From positions 214,728-278,727 of the forward strand of contig VXBA01005480.1 in NCBI GenBank assembly GCA_013399895.1: a stretch of 64,000 bases of DNA. Direction: 5' to 3'. Both the position numbers and the translations under genes were made by a program. The notes below the pieces were generated by a model that worked only from the letters and a program-made list of their open reading frames with translations, ran no database searches and was not told the DNA's origin. The stretch is from Serilophus lunatus (taxonomy: Eukaryota; Chordata; Aves; Passeriformes; Eurylaimidae). Each line of letters starts with the position of its first letter. Position 1 is the first letter of the stretch. This document shows, one piece after another, positions 12,501-23,400 of this stretch.

Positions 12501-14239
12501 ACTGTACTTGGCATTCGCAGTGAGCCAAGGAATCAAAGCTCGGATTGCAGCTCTGGGAGCAGCCAAGAGGGCCTTGCTGCAGTGGAGAGGGGAGAAGGGA
12601 GGGCTGCTATCTTTCTGAGGCAGTGCAGTTGCATTGCAGGTGGTCACACAATTTTTTAGAAAAAGACACCTTCCCTATTATGCAAGAGTTTATTTGTGAA
12701 GTTGATTAGGTACGTTTGTGTCAGAAAAAGTAACACACTGATCTTTGTGTATGACACTTACAGATTCTATTAACATATTTCAAAATTGCAATGACTACAG
12801 CATCAGAAGTTTCTGGAGTCTTATTAATTTTTCACATGATGCTAATATAGCTTTTTTTAATTTTTCAAATTACCCAATAGCTTTTCCTTATCACACATCT
12901 GAGTCACTAATGAGGTTTGACTTCCATTGGCTGTGCTCACACCTGTGTCCTTTGGCAGTTAAGGCACTGTTATGATTGTGTTTCTGTGCCTCACTCTGAT
13001 TGACAGAATTTTGGAGTGTGTTAAACAGGGCAGATTTAGATCCCACTGCATTTACTTACGTGTGCACTTTCTAGATGTCAAAGCTTGAAACATGATCCAG
13101 TGTGGCCTATATCTGCTCTAGACCTAATATGTAAGGAGAAAAAGACTGAATTTGGTGGAAAGAAATGTCTAAGCAAGGTTGTGCTTAAGCTAAAAGCAAC
13201 CCATTTGAATGTGAACTGCTCTTTTCAAAAAACATTTCATAATCTGTAATGTTTTCTTTCATGTTATAATTCATATGTGCATTTCCATGTGCATGTTATG
13301 AGCAGCTCACTACTCTCTTCGTGCACCTTTGGGCATGTGTGGAATTTCCCCTCAATGGATTAGATTTAAAGCAGTCTGTAATAAGTAAAATCAGGACATT
13401 TTAGCAAATCCTCAGTCCTGCAAAGGAAGTCAGCTGGGTGGATCCCATGTTTTTGCTGAACTGCATGTGCACTTCTGGGGCAGCAAGAACTGCTGGACAA
13501 AATATTCAAATTTACATCATGATTTGTGTTTCTGTCAGTGTTTTCTGAGGCAAACATAACTCACTTTAAGACAGAGGTGACTGTTAGATGTTAAAACGCT
13601 CACACAGCAGGATTGTGTTCATGCTTTTTTTGGCACAGACAGTAAATTCCATTTGCATTGCAGTTACTTTTCTTCCTTTCAGACACAGCTGGGTTGTGTT
13701 TGTATGGGTGAGGGAGCAGCTCTGCAGCTTTACACGCAACAGCTCATTGACTGGCCATGCAGACACCGCATCTTCCTTGCTTTCCCAAGCTGGATACATC
13801 TTCCCTCTACCTGGGTCAGGGAAATGGTCCTGCTGGAAGATGTTAAGTCAAAATTGTCATCACGCAAAACTTTTGCCATATTGATACCTTGAGATTACAG
13901 CCCGTACATTTTGCTAATGTGTCTTATTTGGAAGCCTTGCTTAGCTAATGAAATGTTCCTATTTTTTTTTTTTTAGTTGAGTTCTTCAGACTTGCCCTTT
14001 ACTGCTGGGATATGATCCACTTCACATTAAAAGGAACGTGATTTTTGTGCCTATTTCATCAGGAAGGGGCTCTTAACACCTGCTGAACGCTATCCGTCGG
14101 CAAATGTAATTTTTCCTTTAGGAGGTTTATGATTCCTACGACCCAGAGCGCTGATGCCGCCCGGGGCTTTGCGGGCGGTGTCCGGCCCCCAGGCGGTCCC
14201 GGGGAGGCGGCCGTGCCTCGCACCCGCCCCGGGTGGGGC

Positions 14240-14347
14240 CTGGCCCGGCCCCCGGCTGAGGCAAGAGCCGAGCTGGAGCGGGTCCTCCTCCCTCCCACTT
14301 CCCTCGGTGCTCCCGCTGGCTCGGTGCGGCTCAAGGAGCGGCAGGAG
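14240..14347 (+). other. ANXA5: ANXA5 untranslated exon 1 (5' end approximate)
   Basis: The 3' boundary is supported by a good donor, GGCAGGAG|GTGAGG, at 14347/14348. This leaves an 83-bp intron to the acceptor CTCTCTTTGCAG at 14430. The transcription start cannot be read from sequence, so the left end is only an estimate. The first in-frame ATG of the annexin lies in the next exon, so this exon would be wholly 5' UTR, as in mammalian ANXA5. Confidence 0.5.
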
Positions 14348-14430
14348 GTGAGGGGAGGCGGGCGGGCGCTGCCTTCCCTCGCTATCGCTGCCCCTCGCTG
14401 TGTCTCACTGTCGCATCTCTCTCTTTGCAG

Positions 14431-14473
14431 ACTTGGACTCGGCCCCACCCGGAGGATCCCAGAGATGGCGAAG
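14431..14473 (+). CDS. ANXA5: ANXA5 exon 2, start codon (coding from 14465)
   Basis: Acceptor CTCTTTGCAG|ACTTGG at 14430/14431 and donor GCGAAG|GTGAGAG at 14473/14474. The exon has 34 bases of 5' UTR followed by ATG GCG AAG, giving Met-Ala-Lys, so only three codons are coded here before a 6.5-kb intron. Annexin A5 proteins begin this way (MAKY in chicken as recalled). Phase 0 at the donor fits exon 3. Confidence 0.93.
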
Positions 14474-17400
14474 GTGAGAGGGCGGCACAGCCCCGGGCTA
14501 GCGCGGCTCCCACGGCTCGTCCCTGCCCGGCGCGGCCGCTCCGGCACAGCCTCGGCTCATCCGTGTCCTTACTTTTACTCCTCACCGATTTGTTTCGTTT
14601 CCCGTCTCCCTTGAACCAACCCATCCCCAAGCCTGGGCAGGGACGAGGAGGGGGACTGGGATCATGTGAGACGTGCGTCAGGCACAACTTTTTTTTTTTT
14701 TTTTTCCACTAATTCAGCCAAGTTTTCGGTACCCTGTGTTTATAGTACGCCTGGGTGGAGGCTCCTTCCACTAAAAGAGGAAGGAGAAAAAAACATACTG
14801 CCGTGGCAGTGCCTAGTGGAGGCTCGGGGCTCGATACTCCCATCCCCAGTTTTCCCATACCTACCGTAAATTTTTCTGGAAGCCTTAGAGCGATCGTGTG
14901 GTTTTTCGTTTGGTATTTTTTCCTTTGCATCAGCCCTTTCCTTGCTGTGGTTTGAGCCCGGATGAAGGCATGGAAAACTCCAGCGTTTGTTTCTATAGTG
15001 GCATCAAATGCATAACGCTCTGAAAAGTAAAAGTTTAATGGCTTATTTGTGGGGTCTGTAGCGCTGTAGGAAGTGAAAGCACTCAAATTGTATGAGTGCT
15101 TTCACAAAGGTTAGGGTAGCTGCACTTAGTAAGTGGAGTGATTAATGGTGTTTTAATACCCCTTTGAATGTTTGCTCATACTCTGTCGAGATACAGTTTT
15201 GAAAGAAAGGGTACTTCTGTTAGAGAAAAGGTTTTAAGTAGTATTCCTCTAAATACTTTAAGCTTTGTTTGGCATTGGGTGTGGGTTTTTTTCGGAGGGG
15301 AGGTGTTTGAGGGACAAAGAAGGGATTTTCTTTTTTTAAACATCAGTTTAGAACACCTTTAGACCTTGTTTTTCAGGTTGCATCTTAGGAGAGCAGGGAC
15401 CCCACCCGGGCCAGGGCAGGACACCTGACAAGATGGATATATTTGGACAACAACCCTTTTATTACAGAATAAGTTGGATTGCTTATAGGCTTGAGGGCAA
15501 CTTCCTTTTAGTGAAAGACATGGAAATTTATAGCACTCTTGTCTGTTCCACAAAGACTCAAACTTTAATTCTTAATCTTTTTTAAATGACTGTTTCATTC
15601 TTCCCTAGTGCAAACCAGTTGCTCTTGTCTTCACGTGGTAGAATTTTCTACTGTATGAGATGACGCTTGGGGCTGGGTTTTTAACTGTGGTGGCTGGTGG
15701 TAGGTTGTAGTCATTGGAACAGTGAGATCTTGTGCTAGGTGGCCCTTGTTCTCCTGATTCTACGTTCAGAGAGCTGCTTTCCAATTCCATAGTATTCTTT
15801 GCCTGTGCAGTTAGGCAGCTGTGAAAGAAAAGACTGGGAGTGTTAAAGCTTTGTAGCCTGCAGTTCATTTTATAAAAATAAAGTTGAAGAGGGAACTGTA
15901 CTCTTCATGGCAGGTGTCTGTTCTGAATGTTGTTGCATCATGAAATAGGAGCAAGAATGAAAATGCCCATTAATCATGAAATGTGGAGTGTCAATTGACA
16001 GAAGCTCTTTGTGTGCAACTAAAGGTTCAGAGTTCACAAAGGCTGCACAGCACAGTGTACTGAAGTCTATTTTAGTCCAGATACATCACTGAAGAATAAG
16101 ATTTTTGGAAAAGGTGAGTTATATTTGGAGTCTCAGTCACTGAAGTACTTGTTCTTCCTCAGCTCTGGGAACACTTCCCCCCCCCCCTCCAAAGACCTGA
16201 GGAGTTTTGCATGTTCCATGCCCAGAACAAAAAGGACCATTCATGCTGTAGGAAAACTACAGCCTGCTGTGATGTGCTGCACAGACTGGTCCCTCCAGGC
16301 CTATGTTTATCTGCTTTCTTTGAAGGAATGCTGCTGTCCTAACAAGCTGCCTTTTTTCTCACATCTCTGTGTGTAGTGGTCTGTTATTGTATGGATGCAT
16401 ATGGTACCATCTCTTCCTGCTCAGTGAACAAGCTGGGAATTGCTGCCTTGTGTTGACCAGTTGAGAAATCTGGAAGAAGAGCAACAAGCATACTTTCTGC
16501 TTGCATGCTGGGGGCTGATTTGCTTTGGTCTGCTGCTCCCATTTTTTTTTTTTACTGAATGTAACCTTGGGAGTATTTTGTGTATCCATTTGTAAACTAC
16601 AGGAAAGGATTGCTTCCTGCTGGTGAAGGTGTGGCTACTCTGTGCTGTATCTGGAGTTCTTGTTCTGCCAAGGTGCATGTGTGACTGGGAGCATGGGAAC
16701 AGTATTGCCAACTCCAGTAGTGCTTGAGAGGATTTTGTCCCACATTCCAAAGTACAAACGCTTTTCAGAATCAGGCCCTGAGCAGCTCTCTGGCTCTGTT
16801 GAGGTTACTCAGCTCCTTTGAGTGATTTTGCAAATGTCCCTGTGTTGGTTCCTACCTTGGTGCTGCTTGCCCTTCTCCCTCTCTTCTCCCTCCTCTCTTC
16901 CCATTTTTTTTTGGCTTCTCTCCTCCCTGTCTGTGGTATCTCCATGGTGTACTGACTCAGAGTTCAACACATGTTGTGTAATTACGCTTTTTTTCAGGAG
17001 TTTAAATTTAGTGGGGCAGATGTGAATATAGTCCTCTGACCAGAGCTGACTCCTCCTGTTGAAGTGAACAGAGAGGGGTCTTTAGAGCTGTGCATTTGCA
17101 TCCACTCACAATGTCATTTGCATTGTACTGCCCTGACGTTTTTTTGAGAATGTAATAGAATAGTTGCATATTTCTTGAGTGCTGTTAGTTTAAGGTACAG
17201 TTTGAGCTGGGGTCTCTGTATGGCCTTCAGAGTCCATGAAGTTTTTTGGCTCAGCAGTGAACCCTGTGCTGTGTTTTTCTGCAAGATGCCTGTTCTTGTG
17301 CAAGAGATCTTATGGCAGTCTTTCATTTATTCTGGCACGTGACCTTGTGGGCTCTATTCTGTCTGCTGAAAATAGCATCCCATCTCTGTTTGTCAACCTG

Positions 17401-20400
17401 TGTGCTGGGAAATAGTCTCTATTTCCATTCTTGCCTCCACAGTTTTCATGTGCTGTCTTGTGAACAGGTGGCTGCTTAAAAAAAGATGTCATGAGACATT
17501 TTCTTTGCATTAAACACTGGGCTTTCCAGCAGCAAATTGATGAGACACTACTCCTGCTGCTGCAGAACGGCCTTGGGGAAGGGGTTAGCTCTTCATCTCT
17601 GGGAAATCTGACTGATAAGAACTTGCTGTGTTGAGTACAGAGCAAGGGTGGAGGAAGTCTGAATCTGTTCAAGTGTAAGCTTTTGTTTGCTGGTATGAAT
17701 GCTTTGTATTTAACAGTAGCTAAACGTGGAATCTCGTGGGTGGGAACTATTTTGTGTGCTTGGTGAGAAAAACTAGAGGGAACCTCGGTAAGTGGCTATT
17801 GTTGATCTTGCAGATAATGCTATTTCCGGGATATGTGGCTGTATCAAATTGTCTCTTGGGAGGAGGACACATCTGGCTCTGAGGTGCTGGTTAGAAGCAG
17901 TTCACTTCATGAGGGATCTTCTTCTGCAAACTTTTGGTAGAACAGAATTCAATAAAAATACCAGAGAAAGTGAATTTCCTCATTTGGAGGGACATAAATT
18001 CTAATGCAAGTTCATCCCTTGCTTTGAAGTCTTTTTTCTTCCTGCTTTTTTTCCTCCCTCTGCCTTTCTTCTCATGCTAATTAGATGTGTTTGAGGGCTT
18101 CCTTGGTCCCACTGGTAGATGTCTGGAGAAAAGGGAGCTAGATGTTTATTTCTAGTGTGTAAGTACAAATTGCACTTGAACTACACAAGGCCTTAACAAC
18201 AGTCAGCATGTCAGGGAATTTAGAAAGAAAAGAATGTGGGTAGGTTTGGGGTGTTACAATCTTGATACACTTTCTCTTGAAGTCTTATGTGTTGTGCTTC
18301 TCTTTGTATTTAACTGCCCAGTATGGGGTGTTATGGTTTATTAAAGGATGGCTCCAGATTTCAAAGGGATTTTTAGCAAATACTGTTTGTGTTCCCCTTT
18401 TCATTGGTGTGCTTTTTGTTCTCCTGGTAGGAAACTTACTAACCAGAGTAAAGAAGGACCTACAAGGTCCTAGTGTTGTTGTGCATCTGTTTACATAAAT
18501 GGCAGGGAACATTTGTAGAGTTACTAAAAATAAGATAGTCTTTTTAGAAGGATAAAAGTTATGAAATTTGTAAATAAACAGTTTTCTTTCACTGTCTCTG
18601 TTTAGCAAGCCATCTGCAAGAACCAGTTTGTTTCAATAAAAGTTTAAATTCTACTTGATGTTGAAACTGTAGCTGAGTTGTCTGGATAAATGAGTGTCTG
18701 GCTTCTGTCAGAAGCTCTTGGATCTGTTATTTTGTTAGAAATGTCTGGTTCATAGCTCCTGTTTCAGACTTGCTGAAACAGTGATGGTGGTTTGAAACAG
18801 GTGCTGCCCTCTTTCTCTGGCCGTGCTTGAGAAGGAGACAGCGCTTCCCTCCTGGTACCCAAGTGACATGGAATTTTGTTACCATGAATAGCAGAGCTGC
18901 AGCACTGTTGGCTTGCACAATAAATGGGGCCCACGTTCTGATCGTGGCAGGTAGGCAGTTAAAATCCAACAGATGCCGTGTGTCATCAGAAGGGAATGTC
19001 TGGAATGCAAATGGTGCTCAGGCATCAAGGAAAGTCCTGCACCAGAAGATTTTCAGGAATTGTTCATCATGCTTAGAGTATGTCGAGGCTTTCCATGCAG
19101 TGCTTTGAAAAAGGGAGTTGGGAGGATTCTTGTCAGTTAACAGAAATGAGAAGGGTGATGCTGAGGTAGGTTAAATGTAGCATTTGGCGTTCACAAGTAC
19201 ATTGTCTAAAGCAGACACAGAGGAATGCTGGGCCGTTGTCACAAGACTTAGGAATTGTGAAAGGAATTCCACTTCTTTGTAACAACATAAGAAAAAGAGT
19301 ACTTTAAGATCAATAACTGCACCTTCTGAGACTTGTTGACATTGTTAATTTCCAAAGAAGAATCACGGTAGTTCTAGAATATTACTGATGGTAAGATGAT
19401 ATGAAACAAAACAGCAGGAAATACACTTTTAAATAACCCCACACTGGCTGGTGTGATAATAAGGGAGGAGGAGGGAGAGGCTTTTGTCTTATCTGTTTTA
19501 CCAAATAAAATTCATCTTTATAAAACTGAGTCTCAGATCCTTGAGATTTTTTCCAGGTATCCTTTGGAATTAGCTAAGATGATAAATACATTTGAACTAC
19601 TACCTACAAACTTGCTTTAAATGGGAAAAGCAGCGTGTTTCGACGGGATCGCTATGCCTCCGAGTTGTAGTGGATATTGGGAAGCTTGTACCAAAGAGAA
19701 GCGATACTTTGTGTCGCGATCTGCCCGAGATAAGCCTGACTTACTCCTGCTGCCGCCGTGGGAGGAGTGGGAGCCTCTGCTGGCAGTACCAGAGGTGGCC
19801 TGAGAGGCAGCAGTGCTCCAGGGCATTTCCTGGTGAGCGCTCGCCTGCTCTTTTCCCTCTCTGCTCTCCTGGCTGAACCATCTGGAATGAGCACATTGAC
19901 TGGAGAGCAGAGCACGGGGTGGCTGAAATTGCTGACTTCAGGGAAGGGCTGCCTGTGGAGTCATCTGGTGCCAGCCTCAGTAGGTGTCCTGGCACTGCCT
20001 TGCGTGCTCCCTCTTGAGAGTGGAAAAATGCCCTACCTGTACTGATTGCTACGTTTGTAGAGTGATGCTCACAGGAAATTTCTCTTATTGAGCTGTTGGA
20101 AAAACCTTCCTGTTGCCCAAGCCCAGCTGTTTCCCCTTTCTGGCCATTGTTTAATTTATAAATTAACTACTGTGCTATACACATATGGGTTCTTGAACTG
20201 TCATGTTTAAATAAAGGCAAAACTTTTCCATAAGAGCAATGAGTATCCTCTTGTGTTTAATCTTCAGAGAAATTCCCTAAAAATTCCCTAAAGGGCCATG
20301 TTCCATGGAAACCTAGAGGAACTGTTTTTGTTTGGACAAACTGATCCTTTACCCTTATGTTTGAAAAGTTATTTCTTTTTAGCTGTAAACTAATGCGGCT

Positions 20401-23400
20401 GAGTCACGTACGTAAGTAGTAAGTTATATCAAAAGCCACTTGAACTAAAATCAGAAGCCATTTCAGAGTTCAGTAGGTCTCCTTTGCAAGGTGCTGGAAA
20501 AAAGTCAGTATGATATTGCTTGAGAGTTCCAGTAGGTTTTTCTTGAGGAGAGGAAGTTATTTCCAAACATGTCTTTGGTCTTTGTATAATTTTCCTGGCA
20601 TATGTGATTTCTGCAATTAATTTCTCAATTACTTTAACAAATGGTAAGTTCTTAGTAATTCTCCTGCATCCAGGCTTCAGGGTTGTAAATATCAATCCTG
20701 CAAACTATTACTGTTAAATGTACCTGAATTTAACTGGTGCACTGCTGAGTAAAGCTGCAGTAGGACCTTTAGAGTGAGCTGTGTTTAAGTACCCACAGAC
20801 TGCTTAGCCAGACAATTGTAAGAAAAATGTTACCAAATTTGGATTGTAGTACCCCTAAAATTTAGTCTGAGTTCATGTATGGAGAACTGCAAGACCAGAT
20901 ATCCTATTTAATGGCTTTTTCCTTCTCCCCCAACCCATTTGTCCCCCTCTAGTACACGAGAGGCACCGTGAGAGCCTTCTCTCCTTTTGATGCCAGAGCT
21001 GATGCAGAATCTCTTCGCAAGGCCATGAAGGGAATGGGTAAGGATAGCTTTTATTTTACAGAAGGAAAAGGCTTCTTCCTCCTTTATAAATATGCTTTCT
21101 GAACTAATTGTTTTCTATTAGTAATGAGAGCGAGGCGTGTGTCTACATGCCTTGGAATGACATCCCCAGGAGTGTACTAGTCTGGGCGTGGCCTGGTTTT
21201 GACTGTGCTGCTCTCAAGGATGTCTATTTTTAGCTTAGCATAAGGGAAAAAAGGTGGTTTGTACATTTTCCCATTAAAAATGGACACTCCGTGGGCTTCT
21301 CAGCACAGTTTTACAACACAGTAGCTCGACTGTGGATTTACAGGCAACAGCTGTGGAGAATTATGGCATTATGGTGGAAACTACTTGGAAAATCAAAACA
21401 GCCTCTTTGGTCTGGGAGTGCATGAGCATATTAGAGTTAGTGTGAACAAAGAAGGCAAGCACACAGCATGAATGCAGACTAACCAGTGGTCTGTAAACTC
21501 ACACTGTGGCCTTTCTGCCCCAAAACTCCCCTGTGCGAAATAAATCCTAACTTGCTGTTTTCTTGGAAACTGCCTGTGGAAGGAAGCAGAAGAAAATGAA
21601 GAAGGCACATGGAATGCACTTAATCCTACAGGAAATTCAGTAGGGATATTAAGCTGCTGTGCTATGAGGATTGCCTTGCAAGCTATTGTATCTAAAATGG
21701 GTAATAGCTCCACCCTTCTGTACTCTGAGTGTTTGAGGTTACTGGACTTAGTTTTGCTGGAGCCCAAAGGCAAGGCTTCTCTATGGAATACAAACTAAAT
21801 GTTGTAGCTGGTGCCTGAAGCAGAGTCTGAAACAGAGCACTGATGGAGAACAAACAACAGGTGAAGTCCTCCAGGCATATTTTTGCAACAGCAGAACATC
21901 AAACCTGGCGGCTCAGCTTGGGTTAAGGTGATATTTGTTATTTGAAATGCTTCTGCTGTTTATCACTAGGCTGTTGCTTTCAAAGCATCTTTCATTGCCT
22001 TTTGAGTTGGTGCCACCAAAACTGTTTGGTTTTTAGAGTATATTTGTAACTCTTCTTTTTGACTTCAGGGACTGATGAAGAAACTGTGCTGAAGATCCTT
22101 ACCAGCAGAAACAATGCTCAGCGTCAAGAAATTGCATCTGCCTTTAAAACTTTGTTTGGCAGGGTAAGAAGAAGAAAATACCTGTGAAAATGAGCTGGTT
22201 GTGGCTTAGGATGATTACTTAAGACTATGAGATGCATTCATCACATTCTCTGTAAAATATTCCTTGAAAGCAAATCTAGTTTTGATTCCATCTCCCGCAC
22301 CCTTGAAAAATCAGTGTGTTTTGGGTTTTACAAGTGCTTACGTATCCCTTTCTTCTGCCTTATTTGTTTCAGTTGAGGTCCCAATTAGAACAAAGAGCTG
22401 TGTCCCTTGTGCTTTTTGCTGGGTCTCCAGAGTCTTTTATCTTGCAGACGCACATGCATCCATTTAAAATGGTTAGTCCTTGTTCATTAAAGCCCTGTTT
22501 GCTCTGCACTAGGATCTCGTAGATGACCTGAAGAGCGAACTTACGGGCAAATTTGAAACATTGATGGTGTCTTTGATGAGACCAGCATATATTTTTGATG
22601 CTCATGCACTGAAGCATGCCATCAAGGTAAGATGTTACATGAAATGCTTGTTGTTATTTTGTTCTTTTGGGTGGTTTTGTTTGTTTGCCTTTTTTTTTTT
22701 AGGAAGGAACTTTTGTTTGCTAAGGGGAACGCTAGTATAAGTAGCCTTTTAAAAAAAAACTAGGGAAGTTATGCTAACACCTGCTAATACCATTGTTTTG
22801 GCTGATATCTTTTTCATCCTAATAATTCAGAGGTTCTTTAGAAATGTAGTATGTTTAATGTTCTATGTGAAATTGTTTTCATGAGAAATGATGTGGTCTT
22901 AAGAGAACAGCATTGCTGTAAATGCAGATTCAAATCTTATGTAGGACAAGAGTTGTTCTTTCTGATTTAAATACAATGAGTAGATGTGCTTGTTGATTTT
23001 AGTTTGTTTTTGCTGCTCAAGTGCAGTGCTGAAGTCCAGTGGGCCCTAGATATCTCTGCTGTGAGCAGCCTGGGTTTTTAGAGCTCTAGTTCAAAGTGTT
23101 TCACTGAAGTGTGATATTTGACTGTTATTTAATCTAGAGAGTGTCTTGCCCTTGATGGACTGCAATGCAAATCCAAATTTGATGAGCTAGTGTACTTGTG
23201 TAAGCTGGTGTCCACTAAAATTATGAGTAGTAGTATTGAATGTGCTCCAAAAGCTGCCTTCAGTAGTACAGAGAAAGAGTTGATAGCCCTATCAGTGTTA
23301 CCCTTCTAGCACTTCTCTTCACCTGAATGCATTTAGTGCCTTTCTGAGAAGATCAGGTAAGCAAACAATTTACAGAAATTTAAGTTTATGTTCTTCCATG

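Larger units (their letters stand above)
401..14119. other. Non-coding interval between SMIM43 and ANXA5
   Basis: About 13.7 kb of mostly AT-rich sequence with no ORF I recognise. It may contain the intron and 3' exons of SMIM43, because the mammalian gene is several kilobases long and a donor-like site ends exon 1, but I cannot place an acceptor exon. It contains homopolymer tracts (C-run near 737-749, T-runs near 2986 and 13962), a repeated 16-mer TCTGTGTCAGTGTTAA at about 10049 and 10288, and the two CpG-retaining patches listed separately. I saw no CR1 tail in this interval. Confidence 0.6.
14120..14680 (+). promoter_or_regulatory. ANXA5: ANXA5 CpG-island promoter
   Basis: Seen: G+C-rich, CpG-dense sequence begins just after an AT-rich flank and covers the untranslated exon 1, intron 1 and the start-codon exon. 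GC-box-like motifs are present (CCCGCCCCGGG near 14224, GGGGAGGCGG near 14199 and 14353). There is no TATA box at a sensible distance. Known: mammalian ANXA5 also uses a TATA-less GC-rich promoter with a non-coding first exon. The long open frames on both strands here are artefacts of high G+C. Confidence 0.7.

Noticed and set aside
14059..14712. Several 95-162-codon frames on both strands over the ANXA5 promoter
   Set aside because: These are high-G+C shadows. The annexin start codon and splice sites explain the region.
15073..15105. Resemblance of the hairpin arms (AAAGCACT, GTGCTTT) to the miR-302/miR-17 family seed
   Set aside because: The stem is only 13 bp with no further pairing, too short for a precursor, and the mature sequence does not match. 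The miR-302 cluster lies elsewhere in vertebrates.
21393..21773. 126-codon minus-strand frame in ANXA5 intron 3
   Set aside because: No recognisable domain or supporting signals. It looks like a chance frame in an intron.
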